A DNA stretch of 64,000 nt from G963691885 sp963691885 (GCA_963691885.1 OY829843.1:2294001-2358000), one strand, 5' to 3'; counted from the first letter of the stretch, positions 34,319-43,439 are shown. Program-made: numbers and translations. The notes: a model not told the origin generated them from the letters alone.

Positions 34319-35941
34319 ATGAAGCAGTTTATCAACAGCAAGGAAACACTCGTTACCGAGGCCATTGATGGTGCGTTAAGGACGGCGGGCGGTCGTCTCG
34401 CCCGGCTGGATGGTTATCCCCATATCAAGGTGGTTGTCCGAACGGACTGGGACAAATCAAAGGTGGCGCTGGTCTCTGGCGGCGGGTCAGGCCACGAGCC
34501 GAGCCATGCGGGATTCGTCGGGCAGGGGATGTTGACGGCCGCGGTCTGTGGGGAGGTTTTTGCCTCGCCATCCGTTGATGCGGTGCTGGCGGGTATCCTG
34601 GCGGTGACCGGAAAGGCCGGCTGCCTGCTTATCGTCAAGAACTATACCGGGGATCGTTTGAATTTCGGCCTGGCCGCCGAACGGGCCCGGGCGTTCGGCC
34701 TGAAAGTGAATATGGTCATCGTCGATGATGATGTTGCCCTACCCGACCTGCCGCAAGCACGCGGCGTGGCTGGGACCCTCTTTGTTCATAAAATTGCGGG
34801 TGCACTGGCCGATCAGGGCAGTGATCTGGACGCCGTGACCCAGGCTGCGCAAAATGTGATCGACGGTGTTGTTTCCATCGGGATGTCGCTCGACACCTGC
34901 ACCATTCCAGGCTCCCCAAAAGAAGATCGTATTTCAGAAGGTAAGGCCGAACTTGGCCTCGGGATCCATGGAGAGCCGGGTATTGAGCAGGTGGAGTTTT
35001 CATCTGCGCGCGACGCGGTCGAAATGGTTATCGATCGGCTGGCACCAAATATTGGACCGGGACCTCACGCGGCGTTGCTGAATAACCTGGGCGGGGCGAC
35101 CCCGCTGGAAATGTCTGTCCTGGCCGAAGAGCTGGTGCGTTCGCGCATCGGGGACCAGGTGCGATGGATGATTGGTCCGGCACCGATGATGACCTCTCTG
35201 GACATGCAGGGTTTCTCGGTTTCCCTTTTGCCGCTTGGCAAAGTGGAGGAAGCTGCCCTTCTCTCTCCGGTAGCGCCCTGGGCCTGGCCCGGATGTCTAT
35301 CGGTCAGCGATGTTTCTGTTCTGCCTCTGCCCGATGGGTTGGCCCCCATCAAGCCAATCCCGTCGAGCAATGATGCGACCCGTGCATTCGTTGAAAATTG
35401 TTGCCAGATTATGATCTCTGCAGAAGACGTGCTGAACGCGCTGGACGCAAAATCGGGCGACGGTGATACAGGTAGCACGCTTGCAACAGCGGCCAGGGCA
35501 TTGAGCGGTGCGATGGATCGCCTACCCCTCGCTGATCAAACGCAACTTTACAGGGCTCTTGGATTGGAATTGAGCCAGACCATGGGTGGTTCGTCGGGTG
35601 TGTTGCTGGCGATCTTTTTTGCAGCCGCCGGGGATGCATCGGCCAGCGGAAAAGATCTGGTCGGGGCGTTGAAAGCAGGCCTTGATCGCATACAACAGGT
35701 TGGCGGCGCCGTGCCCGGGGACCGCACGATGATTGATGCGTTGCACCCGGCCCTGGAGGCGCTACCGGGTGGCGTGGCCATGGCGGCTGCGGCAGCCCGC
35801 AAAGGGGCGGATGAGACGGCCAATATCACGCGGGCGCGGGCGGGACGAGCCAGTTACATCTCTGCCGAAAACCTGAAAGGTCACAATGACCCTGGCGCGG
35901 AAGCGGTGGCGATCCTGTTCGAACAGCTGTCCAAAGACTGA
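34319..35941 (+). CDS. Dihydroxyacetone kinase family protein (DhaK-DhaL fusion)
   Basis: A 540-residue single-chain kinase. The N-terminal DAK1 domain (about 1-320) has GGGSGHEPSHAGFVGQGML and the NYTGDRLNFGLAAE segment; the substrate-binding histidine lies in the SGHEPSHAG / later GSCH-type region. The C-terminal DAK2 nucleotide-binding domain (about 355-540) has the magnesium-binding DGDTGSTL and MGGSSGVLL motifs. It uses ATP directly, as do other fused forms. Family members phosphorylate dihydroxyacetone, D- or L-erythrulose or related ketoses. In this operon it probably phosphorylates the ketose formed from the imported polyol; the exact substrate is not visible. Confidence 0.88.
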   Translation: MKQFINSKETLVTEAIDGALRTAGGRLARLDGYPHIKVVVRTDWDKSKVALVSGGGSGHEPSHAGFVGQGMLTAAVCGEVFASPSVDAVLAGILAVTGKAGCLLIVKNYTGDRLNFGLAAERARAFGLKVNMVIVDDDVALPDLPQARGVAGTLFVHKIAGALADQGSDLDAVTQAAQNVIDGVVSIGMSLDTCTIPGSPKEDRISEGKAELGLGIHGEPGIEQVEFSSARDAVEMVIDRLAPNIGPGPHAALLNNLGGATPLEMSVLAEELVRSRIGDQVRWMIGPAPMMTSLDMQGFSVSLLPLGKVEEAALLSPVAPWAWPGCLSVSDVSVLPLPDGLAPIKPIPSSNDATRAFVENCCQIMISAEDVLNALDAKSGDGDTGSTLATAARALSGAMDRLPLADQTQLYRALGLELSQTMGGSSGVLLAIFFAAAGDASASGKDLVGALKAGLDRIQQVGGAVPGDRTMIDALHPALEALPGGVAMAAAAARKGADETANITRARAGRASYISAENLKGHNDPGAEAVAILFEQLSKD

Positions 35942-35947
35942 TCAGAG

Positions 35948-36967
35948 GTGAGTGACCCAGACGGTTTCATAAAGGGCGCCATTGCGGCGCGGTTTGGTGG
36001 GGCGGATCGGGACATGTCGCGGCTTGGTCTGGGATTGGCTGCGGTTGGCAGGCCCGCCTACATCAATCTTGGGCGGGATACCTGTTTCGAAGATCGCAGT
36101 ATTGAGGCCATGCAGGCCCGGACCCATGCGCTTCTGGATGCGGCAATGGCATCTGGCATGCGCTATGTCGATACGGCCCGTTCCTATGGTTATGCCGAAA
36201 GGTTTTTGGGTGATTGGTTGCGGGCGCGACGGTTAGACCTGCCCGATAATCTCTTCGTTGCGTCAAAATGGGGTTATGCCTATACCGGCGATTGGCGCAT
36301 GGATGCGGAAATCCACGAGAAGAAAGATCATTCGGTTGACCAGCTCGAAAGGCAATGGCCAGAGAGCCAGACATCCCTTGGGCAAATGCCCGATCTTTAT
36401 CAGATCCATTCCGCGACATTCGAGACAGGCGTTCTGGAAGACACGGCCGTCATTACCGCACTGGGGGGCTTGAAAGAAATAGGGGTTGGGATCGGCCTGT
36501 CAGTCAGTGGCCCCAAGCAGGCGGATATTGTCGACAGGGCACTGGAGGTAAACCTGGATGGGGTGCCTTTGTTTGATGCGGTACAGGCCAGCTGGAACCT
36601 GTTGGAACAATCATGCGGCCCCGCACTTGCCCGCGCCCATGAAAGTGGTCTTCGTGTGATCGTGAAGGAAGGGGTGGCGAACGGTCTGCTTACACCTGCA
36701 AATACGGAAGGACCGTCTTCGGATCGTTTGGGTCGTTTATGGGTTTTGGCAGAACGCCATGACGTGAGTGTAGATGCCGTCGCGCTGGCTGGTGTTCTGA
36801 TAAATCCGTGGGCTGACATTGTTTTGAGCGGTGCGTCAAACCTGGCGCAGCTGGAAAGCAATCAGCGGGCCGTTGCCTTGGTAGAGGCCCTTGACTCAAG
36901 GGATTGTATCGAACCACTCAACCCCGAGAATTATTGGGCCGAAAGAGGAAAGCGGGCATGGCAATAG
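35948..36967 (+). CDS. Aldo/keto reductase (D-threo-aldose dehydrogenase-like)
   Basis: A 339-residue aldo/keto reductase TIM barrel. The catalytic tetrad can be placed: Asp in YVDTARSYG, Tyr in SYGYAE, Lys in VASKWGY and His in YQIHSATF. The overall pattern fits the fucose/D-threo-aldose 1-dehydrogenase group. It starts with GTG 35948, 6 bases after the kinase stop, with an AGAGGTGAG ribosome site overlapping that gap. Function in the operon is probably oxidation or reduction of the imported sugar or polyol. Confidence 0.85.
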   Translation: MSDPDGFIKGAIAARFGGADRDMSRLGLGLAAVGRPAYINLGRDTCFEDRSIEAMQARTHALLDAAMASGMRYVDTARSYGYAERFLGDWLRARRLDLPDNLFVASKWGYAYTGDWRMDAEIHEKKDHSVDQLERQWPESQTSLGQMPDLYQIHSATFETGVLEDTAVITALGGLKEIGVGIGLSVSGPKQADIVDRALEVNLDGVPLFDAVQASWNLLEQSCGPALARAHESGLRVIVKEGVANGLLTPANTEGPSSDRLGRLWVLAERHDVSVDAVALAGVLINPWADIVLSGASNLAQLESNQRAVALVEALDSRDCIEPLNPENYWAERGKRAWQ

Positions 36968-36993
36968 ACCCCAAAACTTCCGAAAGCGGGGTC
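36967..36993 (+). terminator. Weak stem-loop after the second sugar operon
   Basis: A 6-bp stem GACCCC / GGGGTC (36967-36972, 36988-36993) beginning in the stop codon of the aldo/keto reductase gene. No T-run. The rest of the 150-base gap to the amidohydrolase shows no other clear element. Confidence 0.4.
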
Positions 36994-37116
36994 CGAAAGA
37001 GTTAACGGGGTCAAATCCCTGTGGTACAGTTTACTAGAATGCTTGAAGTCAGCGTAGACTGGCGAATTGCTTGAATCATTAAACGACAGATTTCGTTGGA
37101 CAGAGGGAGAAAGAGA

Positions 37117-38391
37117 ATGGGCCAGACATTGTTTACCAATGTGCAGGTGCTGGATGCGACGGGTGAGGAGCCCTATGGCGCAGAAGTTCTGGTAACAGAT
37201 AACCGTATATCCAAAATCGCCAGGGACGGTACGTCCATCGCGGCGCCCGATGCAGAGGTGGTTGACGGCAACGGTGGCACCCTGATGCCGGGCCTGATTG
37301 AAAGCCATGCCCATGTGTCTTTCCTGGACACAGACAATCTTGAGGGGCTGGGCGAGGTCCCGCCAGAAGAACACACATTGCGGACGATGAAGAATGCGGA
37401 GACTTTCCTGAATCAAGGATTTACCAGCCTCAATTCAGCGGCTGCCGCCAAGCCCCGGCTTGATGTGGTCATTCGCAATGCCATCAATGACGGGACGATC
37501 AAGGGCCCCCGCATGTTGGCAGCCTCGCCGGAACTGACTGTGACAGGGGGGCTTGGCGACGTGCGCCTGATGCATATGCACCGCGATACGTTTGCCATTG
37601 TCTGTGATGGGGCTGATGAATTTCGCCGTGTGGCGCGTGAGATGGTTCGTGAAGGTGTCGACACCCTGAAAATCAATCCGTCGGGAGATGAATTTGTCCC
37701 GGTCGCCCGTGCGCATCAAACCGTGATGAATGAGGCGGAAATCGCCGCTGTTTGCGAAGTTGCGCAGTCCAGGGACAAACGTGTGGCGGGCCATTGCCGC
37801 AGCGCTGAATCCGTAAAGCTCTGTGTGAAGCATGGCGTGGAAATCATCTATCACGCGACGCTATGCGATGAAGAGGCCTTGGACGCGCTCGAAGCCGCGA
37901 AGGACCGCGTTTTTGTCGCGCCGACGATCGGCATCACCTATGCCACAATGCATGAAGCATCCGGTTGGGGAATTACTTACGAGGTTGCTGAAAGCCTCGG
38001 GATGCCGGTTGAATGGGAACATGCCCTGGTCAATATGAAAGAGTTGAAGAAGCGCGGCGTACGCATCCTGCCCGGCGGCGATTATGGTTTTGCCTGGAAC
38101 CCGATCGGCACCAATGCCCGCGACATGGAGCATTTTTGTGAACACCTGGATTTCACACCGATGGAATCCATCATGGCGGCCACAAAGCTGGGCGGTGAAA
38201 TCATGATGCAGGGTGACGAGCTGGGTCAGATTCGCGAAGGTTATCTGGCTGATCTGCTTGTCGTCGATGGCGACCCTCTCAAGGATATCAAAATTCTGCA
38301 GGATGCGGATCGGTTGAACGTCATCATGAAGGACGGTGAATTCCACAAAAGGGCATTGGTCCCGCATGCCGCTCAACGCGCTGCGGAATAG
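37117..38391 (+). CDS. Amidohydrolase family protein (imidazolonepropionase/prolidase-like)
   Basis: A 424-residue metal-dependent hydrolase of the amidohydrolase superfamily. An N-terminal beta-sandwich runs to about residue 55; the barrel then carries the metal motif ESHAHVSF, a possible carboxylated lysine in DTLKINPSGDEF, the histidines in GHCRS and IIYHATL, and the aspartate in GGDYGF. This pattern fits the Xaa-Pro/imidazolonepropionase-like group that cleaves cyclic amides or dipeptides. ATG 37117 is chosen because GAGGGAGAAAGAG lies just upstream. It stands alone between an operon and a convergent gene, so its substrate is not indicated by context. Confidence 0.85.
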   Translation: MGQTLFTNVQVLDATGEEPYGAEVLVTDNRISKIARDGTSIAAPDAEVVDGNGGTLMPGLIESHAHVSFLDTDNLEGLGEVPPEEHTLRTMKNAETFLNQGFTSLNSAAAAKPRLDVVIRNAINDGTIKGPRMLAASPELTVTGGLGDVRLMHMHRDTFAIVCDGADEFRRVAREMVREGVDTLKINPSGDEFVPVARAHQTVMNEAEIAAVCEVAQSRDKRVAGHCRSAESVKLCVKHGVEIIYHATLCDEEALDALEAAKDRVFVAPTIGITYATMHEASGWGITYEVAESLGMPVEWEHALVNMKELKKRGVRILPGGDYGFAWNPIGTNARDMEHFCEHLDFTPMESIMAATKLGGEIMMQGDELGQIREGYLADLLVVDGDPLKDIKILQDADRLNVIMKDGEFHKRALVPHAAQRAAE

Positions 38392-38401
38392 GCGGCTGTA
38401 A

Positions 38402-38428
38402 AACCCGGGATGCTAATCGTCCCGGGTT
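38402..38428. terminator. Bidirectional terminator between convergent genes
   Basis: A 9-bp perfect stem AACCCGGGA / TCCCGGGTT with a 9-base loop, 10 bases after the amidohydrolase stop and overlapping the last codons of the minus-strand DUF3726 gene. It is symmetrical, so it may serve both genes. Confidence 0.6.
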
Positions 38429-39048
38429 GACCCGTCACCCGCCCCCCTTTGGCGCGATTCCTCTGTTGCCGGCGCATAGGTGCGGGCCGCAAAACTCTGA
38501 AGGATGTCCCATTCGTTTTGAGTGGGTGTGGCGCGGGTGTGAGTTTCCTGCATCAGCCCCATTGAGCCACCTTTTGAAACGACGAGGTCATCCCCACCCG
38601 CGGGGAGAGCGCCGGTCAGCGTAAACGATGTGCCGTCCATCACGGATGAGCCGTCAGACCAGGTAATCTGAACGGTCTGTTCCGACGCCCTCGAAATCAG
38701 ATGGCCAAAAGGCAGAAGAAGAGTAGGGACTGCAACAGCCTGTAAGCTGATGGACTGCGCTTGCTGAAGGAGATGCGCATGGTCTGCCAGCGATGCCCCT
38801 GCGGTTATCGGGCAAAGCTGCCCATGCTGTGCGGACCAATTATTTGGGTCCAGCACAGGGGGTGAGAGTAAGAGCAGATGCTGATCGACCTGCGTTAACA
38901 GATCTGCAAGATACGCACATCCGTGATGGCCGAAGGAACAGAGCCAGCGTGCCGCCTTTGCCGCTTCTTCAGACAGCCCCCAGGAATAGCCGGCACCGCG
39001 CGCGGCTTTTTTCGCCAGACCCTCTACCTCATTCAGCGAGAGGTTCAC
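38413..39048 (-). CDS. DUF3726-like conserved protein
   Basis: A 211-residue protein with the NLSLNEVEGLAKKAARGAGY start and EEAAKAARWLCSFG that I associate with DUF3726. No catalytic motif is evident. The GTG start at 39048 overlaps the stop of the upstream 560-residue gene by 4 bases (GTGA), so it is translationally coupled as third gene of a tight operon with that protein and a dipeptidase-like protein. No signal peptide. Function unknown; the fixed coupling suggests it acts with its two neighbours. Confidence 0.78.
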   Translation of the reverse strand: MNLSLNEVEGLAKKAARGAGYSWGLSEEAAKAARWLCSFGHHGCAYLADLLTQVDQHLLLLSPPVLDPNNWSAQHGQLCPITAGASLADHAHLLQQAQSISLQAVAVPTLLLPFGHLISRASEQTVQITWSDGSSVMDGTSFTLTGALPAGGDDLVVSKGGSMGLMQETHTRATPTQNEWDILQSFAARTYAPATEESRQRGAGDGSTRDD

Positions 39049-40727
39049 GCCGATGCTTCCGGGTAAACCCAGAAATCTGCATTGCCTGTGTTGAGATCCT
39101 CTGGATAGGGCGCGCCTGCATACATGCAGATCCGAACCCACCGATCGGAACGCGGGTCAAAATGCGTCGCGCCAAAGAAAGAGAGTTTTGCCCGCAACAT
39201 GTCGATCGGTAAGACATCATTTGAGATCGTATTATCCCGGATCTCGCCATAGGGCGCGAACCGCGCCATCTGCGCCCGGCGTATTGTGTGGCGATGGGTA
39301 TGATGCTGCATCAGGAATTGGGCGATAGGCGCGTCATTCTCGTAACCTGTCAGGGCTTTCAACGCGGCGATGGCATCTCGTGCCGGGGCGAGTGGCTGTT
39401 CATATTCGGCAACCGGTTCCTCAAAACGCTCGCCCAGTCTGGGTTCCAGTTTCTCTTCTGAAACATACCAGGCGCGCGCTATGTTTTCAGGGGCGTTCCA
39501 GTCTATCTCTTCCGCCCAACCGAATTGCTGTTTCAAGAGGGTGCGAACTTGGCCCACCGACATTGCCCCATCGATCCGGAAGGCATCACTGTTGCTGTCG
39601 GCCATGCAGCTGGTCAATCCATCGACCAAAGCGCCATAGGGTTCCAGGATGAGGGAGGCCAGCCATTCCTGACCTTCCTCGCCAAGGTTATTTTCGGCCC
39701 ATGTCACCAGGTGGTCCCAAGGGCGTTCTGCGGACAGGTCAAAATCTTCCAGATACCGGAAGGCCGCCTTAACATCCCGGTTCAATTGCGCAAGTTTCTC
39801 TTGCTGAATTGGATGAGATGAGTGCCAGTTCCCGATAGAGGTTCTGGACCTTTTGATCAGCGATAGAAAAAGGGAGCGTTCTTTTTCGATTGCATGTTTG
39901 ACAGAGCGGACACGGGCAATGGCTTCTTCCCGGACTATGATCCAGTTGTTGAACAGGACCGGGTGGTTGACGATAAAGGGCGCCATTCCAAGACCAGTGG
40001 AATTTCCGATTCCCAGCTGCTGCGCAATCTCTGGTGCAAGCGACACTGCATCTGCGGACCGGTTCTTCGCCATATGGTTTGTCAAATCGCGGGTAAAAGT
40101 CCGGATCAGGTAGACGGTTAGCATTTCTGCCTGAAACGGTGCCTGCAGTTCTGCCCTGTCCGCAAGTGTTTCTCTGTCAGCGGCACCGAATTTACCCGAT
40201 CCGTAAACCGCCGTTGTCCGCATCAGATACCCGGTCTGTCGTATCAGGTCGGGGTCGGGTTGGTGACCGCTGGCCAGCCGGTCAATCGTATGTTCCCAAA
40301 GCCGGACGGAACGGTTTGCCCTGGACAGAGTCAATTCGCGCTCTGTGACGCGGCCCGCTTCCTGAACCGGAACATTGCCCGAGAGCCGTTTAATGTCGGT
40401 CTGAGTTGGAACACCGTCGAATAGCGCAAAGGTCGCGTCCCAGGCTTCCGCGATCACACGGTCCGAGCGATCCTCGTCTGGCAGATCATGGGAAAACGCG
40501 ACGAGTGAGTAGGTGCGGTCCGGACCTTGCGCGGTATAGACTGCATGGCCGACACCATCCGGACCGATATTGAAAACAGGTCGGGAGAAGACCCAGTTCT
40601 CATTGGCCATACGCCGGGTCAACTGCCGCATAAAACTCAATCGGGATTGGTGAAACGATCCCAGTCGTTTCAGACGCATGACCTGATCAGGGCTTCGTCG
40701 GGTTATGTTGTCTTCGACCGGTATCAT
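39045..40727 (-). CDS. Conserved protein of unknown function in a dipeptidase-like operon
   Basis: A 560-residue soluble protein with no domain I recognise. It is largely alpha-helical in appearance and rich in charged and aromatic residues, with no signal peptide or membrane segment. Segments that may help recognition are SRPVFNIGPDGVGHAVYTAQ, TTAVYGSGKFGAADRE, and a histidine cluster QHHTHRHTIRRAQM near residue 490 that could bind metal or cofactor. The start overlaps the dipeptidase-like stop (ATGA) and its own stop overlaps the DUF3726 start, so the three genes form one translational unit. A role is not assignable from sequence. Confidence 0.85.
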   Translation of the reverse strand: MIPVEDNITRRSPDQVMRLKRLGSFHQSRLSFMRQLTRRMANENWVFSRPVFNIGPDGVGHAVYTAQGPDRTYSLVAFSHDLPDEDRSDRVIAEAWDATFALFDGVPTQTDIKRLSGNVPVQEAGRVTERELTLSRANRSVRLWEHTIDRLASGHQPDPDLIRQTGYLMRTTAVYGSGKFGAADRETLADRAELQAPFQAEMLTVYLIRTFTRDLTNHMAKNRSADAVSLAPEIAQQLGIGNSTGLGMAPFIVNHPVLFNNWIIVREEAIARVRSVKHAIEKERSLFLSLIKRSRTSIGNWHSSHPIQQEKLAQLNRDVKAAFRYLEDFDLSAERPWDHLVTWAENNLGEEGQEWLASLILEPYGALVDGLTSCMADSNSDAFRIDGAMSVGQVRTLLKQQFGWAEEIDWNAPENIARAWYVSEEKLEPRLGERFEEPVAEYEQPLAPARDAIAALKALTGYENDAPIAQFLMQHHTHRHTIRRAQMARFAPYGEIRDNTISNDVLPIDMLRAKLSFFGATHFDPRSDRWVRICMYAGAPYPEDLNTGNADFWVYPEASA

Positions 40728-41701
40728 GGGTTCTGCGGTCCAAAGTTTTGTTCGAAGAAGCGATACCAGTTGCCGCCCATCAAGGCTGCGACTTCCTCAC
40801 GGTTCATTCCAAGGTCGCCCAGGCCCTTTTCGATTGTCTTGAAATCCAGGTTTGACTGAAACCAGTCGGGCATTGGGGGAAATCCGGGCAGGTCCTTTGA
40901 CCCCTCGCCATAGTCCATTTCTTTGCTCCACCGACCGACCCGCATCCACTCAACAACACTGTCTGGTTGGTCCTGGCACAGGTCAGATCCCATACCGAAA
41001 TGCGCGATGCCGTATGTTTCGACCGCCCGGGCGACCATCTCACAAAAACTGGTAAGAGAGCAGTCGCTCTTCCCTTTCATATGATGGGGGTAGAGAGAGA
41101 AGCCGAACATGCCGCCCTTTTCAGTCACAGCTTTGATGACATCGTGCCGCTTGTTTCGCAGGGCCGGTTCCCATTCACGGGGATTGGCATGGGTGATCGC
41201 AATGGGACGTTCCGAAACCTCTGCCGCTTCAATTGTGGACCGATCTGCGGAATGGCTCATATCAACAACAAGGCCGACGCGGTTCATCTCGGCAATGACC
41301 TGCCGTCCCATGCGGGTAATGCCGGTATCTTCTGCCTCATAACATCCCGTCGCCAACAGCGATTGATTATTATAGGTCAACTGCATGAACCGCGCACCCA
41401 GAGTGTGCAATACTTCTACCAGGCCAATGTCATCCTCCATCGGGCTCGGATTCTGAAACCCGAAGAATATCGCGGTTCGGTTGGTCTCCCTTGCGAGATC
41501 GATATCGCTTGCCCATTGACCCTTCATGATCAAGTCGGAATAGCGCTCAAAATACCGATTCCAGGCCTCTATGTTCAGGACGGTTTCCCGAAAGTTTTCG
41601 TGATAGGCAATGGTGACATGCACGGCATCCACGCCGCCATCCCGCATTTCACGAAAGATCTTCTCAGACCAGTTCGCATATTGAAGCCCGTCTATCCGCA
41701 T
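40724..41701 (-). CDS. Membrane dipeptidase (peptidase M19) family homologue with altered metal site
   Basis: A 325-residue protein of the renal dipeptidase family, a zinc TIM barrel. Present landmarks are VVDMSHSADRS and ITHANPREW (two metal histidines) and GMGSDLCQD (the catalytic-site aspartate). The first HxD motif, normally right after the initial DG, reads DGLQYAN, and the bridging glutamate region reads FGFQNPSP. The first metal site is therefore probably lost or remodelled. No signal peptide or lipid anchor is seen, so it is likely cytoplasmic. It is first gene of the operon with the 560-residue protein and DUF3726. It may be an amidase, lyase or non-catalytic member; PvdM of pyoverdine maturation shows that the fold has other uses. 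Confidence 0.82.
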   Translation of the reverse strand: MRIDGLQYANWSEKIFREMRDGGVDAVHVTIAYHENFRETVLNIEAWNRYFERYSDLIMKGQWASDIDLARETNRTAIFFGFQNPSPMEDDIGLVEVLHTLGARFMQLTYNNQSLLATGCYEAEDTGITRMGRQVIAEMNRVGLVVDMSHSADRSTIEAAEVSERPIAITHANPREWEPALRNKRHDVIKAVTEKGGMFGFSLYPHHMKGKSDCSLTSFCEMVARAVETYGIAHFGMGSDLCQDQPDSVVEWMRVGRWSKEMDYGEGSKDLPGFPPMPDWFQSNLDFKTIEKGLGDLGMNREEVAALMGGNWYRFFEQNFGPQNP

Positions 41702-41906
41702 ACCCGTACCCTGTTCAGCGGCTAATCCATTGTTTGCCGCTTTTGTTTCATTTGAAAACCATAGGTCTCGCCCTCATCAAACTCAACCGCGAACCCGTGC
41801 CGTGCCGCTGAACTGTTTGGCATTGCGGTTGCAAATTGACGCATCAGAAAGGCGCATCAACCGCAAATGACCGATTGATGCTTCAAAATGAAACAGGAGA
41901 CTGAAA

Positions 41907-42053
41907 ATGATCAAAAAGACCGCTGCAATTTGGGACCACGCCGCACCGGACACATTCCTCGCCTCGATGACCGATGATTATTATGAGGCGTTTCTGCAGG
42001 AATTGATGGTTCCGCCGAGCAGAAAGACAGAAGAACAGAGCGACGAAGGATAA
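41907..42053 (+). CDS. Small hypothetical protein, 48 residues
   Basis: A short open frame in the 358-base gap between two minus-strand genes. ATG 41907 has the good ribosome site ACAGGAGA 6 bases upstream. The product is acidic toward the end and has a DDYYEAFLQELM helix-like segment; it has no signal peptide or membrane helix. It ends 6 bases before the end of the convergent PPK2 frame. I recognise no family. The rest of the gap (41702-41906) shows no other element. Confidence 0.5.
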   Translation: MIKKTAAIWDHAAPDTFLASMTDDYYEAFLQELMVPPSRKTEEQSDEG

Positions 42054-42059
42054 CCCGGT

Positions 42060-42994
42060 TCAGATTTGATTTGCTGCCATTTTGCGGTCTGCCGGGTGCA
42101 GAGATTTGCCCAGAATGTGATCGGAGTGATGGATAACGTGATCCGCCACGCCGACAATCAGCGGGTCTGGCGCACGGACCAGGCGGGTATCCTTTCCGGG
42201 ATAGTCGAGACCGTTCAGGAAATGCATCATGCAGTTGAGGCGTGCCCGTTTCTTATCGTCGGATTTTATGACGGTCCAGGGCGCGTCAGCCGTATCCGTG
42301 TAGAAGAACATCGCTTCTTTTGCTTCGGTATAGTCATCCCATTTGTTGAGGCTTGCCTTGTCAATCGGGCTTAACTTCCACCGTTTCAAGGGATCTGTTT
42401 CCCGGCTCTTGAAACGCAGTTTCTGTTCGTCCTGGGTTACTGAGAACCAGTATTTGTGAAGCTGAATGCCGGAGCGCACCAGCATTTGCTCAAACAGGGG
42501 CGTTTGGCGCATAAATTCAAGGTATTCTTGAGGTTTACAGAAACCCATGACCCGCTCAACGCCGGCTCGATTATACCAGGACCTGTCATAGAGGACGATT
42601 TCCCCGCTCGTCGGCAGGTGCTCAACATAGCGCTGGAAATACCACTGTCCCTTTTCCTGCTCGTCGGTTTGTTCAGAGCAACCACCCGGGCGGCGCGTGG
42701 GTTTAGATGTTCCGTGAACCGTTTGATTGTGCCGCCTTTGCCGGCCGCGTCCCGGCCTTCGAAAAGCAAGACGAACTTCTGTCCCGTTTCTTGCGCCCAG
42801 AGTTGAACCTTCAGCAACTCGGCTTGTAGTTTTGCCTTTTGGTTTTCATAGCTCCGCCGGGACATTTTCTTGTCATAGCGATAGGTCCCGTCGCCGAAAA
42901 CAGCACGCACCGTCTCGGCCGTTGGCAATACCCTCTCCGGTTTGCGCGGCGCGGGTTTTTCAAACTCATCTATTGTGTTTGCTTCGACCATCAT
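42060..42994 (-). pseudogene. ppk2: Polyphosphate kinase 2 (PPK2), frameshifted
   Basis: PPK2 uses polyphosphate to phosphorylate nucleoside diphosphates or monophosphates. The first frame carries the Walker A EGRDAAGKGGTIKRFTEHLN and ends in nonsense after ALNKPTS. The second frame resumes with EQEKGQWYFQRY, YDRSWYNRAGVERVMGF, KYWFSVTQDEQ and DPLKRWKLSP. Joining them needs one added base at about 42661-42668, so a single-base loss is the simplest account. The joined product would be about 311 residues, normal for class I PPK2. ATG 42994 or 42991 follows a GAGGGG site. No slippery homopolymer suggesting programmed frameshifting lies exactly at the junction, though an AAAAGGG run is close by. 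Confidence 0.88.
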
Positions 42995-43081
42995 TTTCCC
43001 CTCAATTTGGAAGGAAAGACTATGCAGGTTTCGGGCGTCCTGCATTGATCTGGCGCAAAGAAGTGACGCGAAAATCTGAAA

Positions 43082-43411
43082 TCAGGTTCGCTCGAGCAGA
43101 GACAGGATTTCTGAGCAATTCTCGACGCGTCCCCCACAACAGTCAGACAACATGAACTCCACGAGATCGAGCATCGCTTGCATATTGGCTGAGTAGTGAA
43201 TTTCTCGCTGGTTGCGGGTTGCTGTCAGCAGGCCGGCTCTCTTCAGGACCGAGAGATGCCCTGACAATGTGGAAGGAACAATTTCCAATGTCTCCGAGAT
43301 CTGGCCGACAATAAGGCCGTCCGGTCCCTTTCGAACCAATAAGCGATAGATCGCCATTCGGGTCGGCTGGGCAAAAGCCGAAAAGGCTTCAATTGCGGCA
43401 TTCTGATCCAT
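43082..43411 (-). CDS. arsR: ArsR-family metalloregulator
   Basis: A 109-residue ArsR/SmtB winged-helix repressor. The recognition helix region reads EIVPSTLSGHLSVLKRAGLL, and the C-terminus carries Cys91-Cys92 and Cys99, a plausible trivalent arsenic-binding triad as in alphaproteobacterial ArsR proteins. It is divergent from an operon with aqpS and arsH, and the 119-base gap contains a promoter and a long inverted repeat. It should repress both directions until arsenite binds; that is family knowledge applied by context. Confidence 0.88.
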   Translation of the reverse strand: MDQNAAIEAFSAFAQPTRMAIYRLLVRKGPDGLIVGQISETLEIVPSTLSGHLSVLKRAGLLTATRNQREIHYSANMQAMLDLVEFMLSDCCGGRVENCSEILSLLERT

Positions 43412-43439
43412 AATTCGTTAATGCCCGAAATACCGAATC

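Noticed and set aside
42640..42680. Programmed frameshift in PPK2
   Set aside because: PPK2 is not known to use one, and no slippery heptamer lies exactly at the junction; a one-base loss is the simpler reading.
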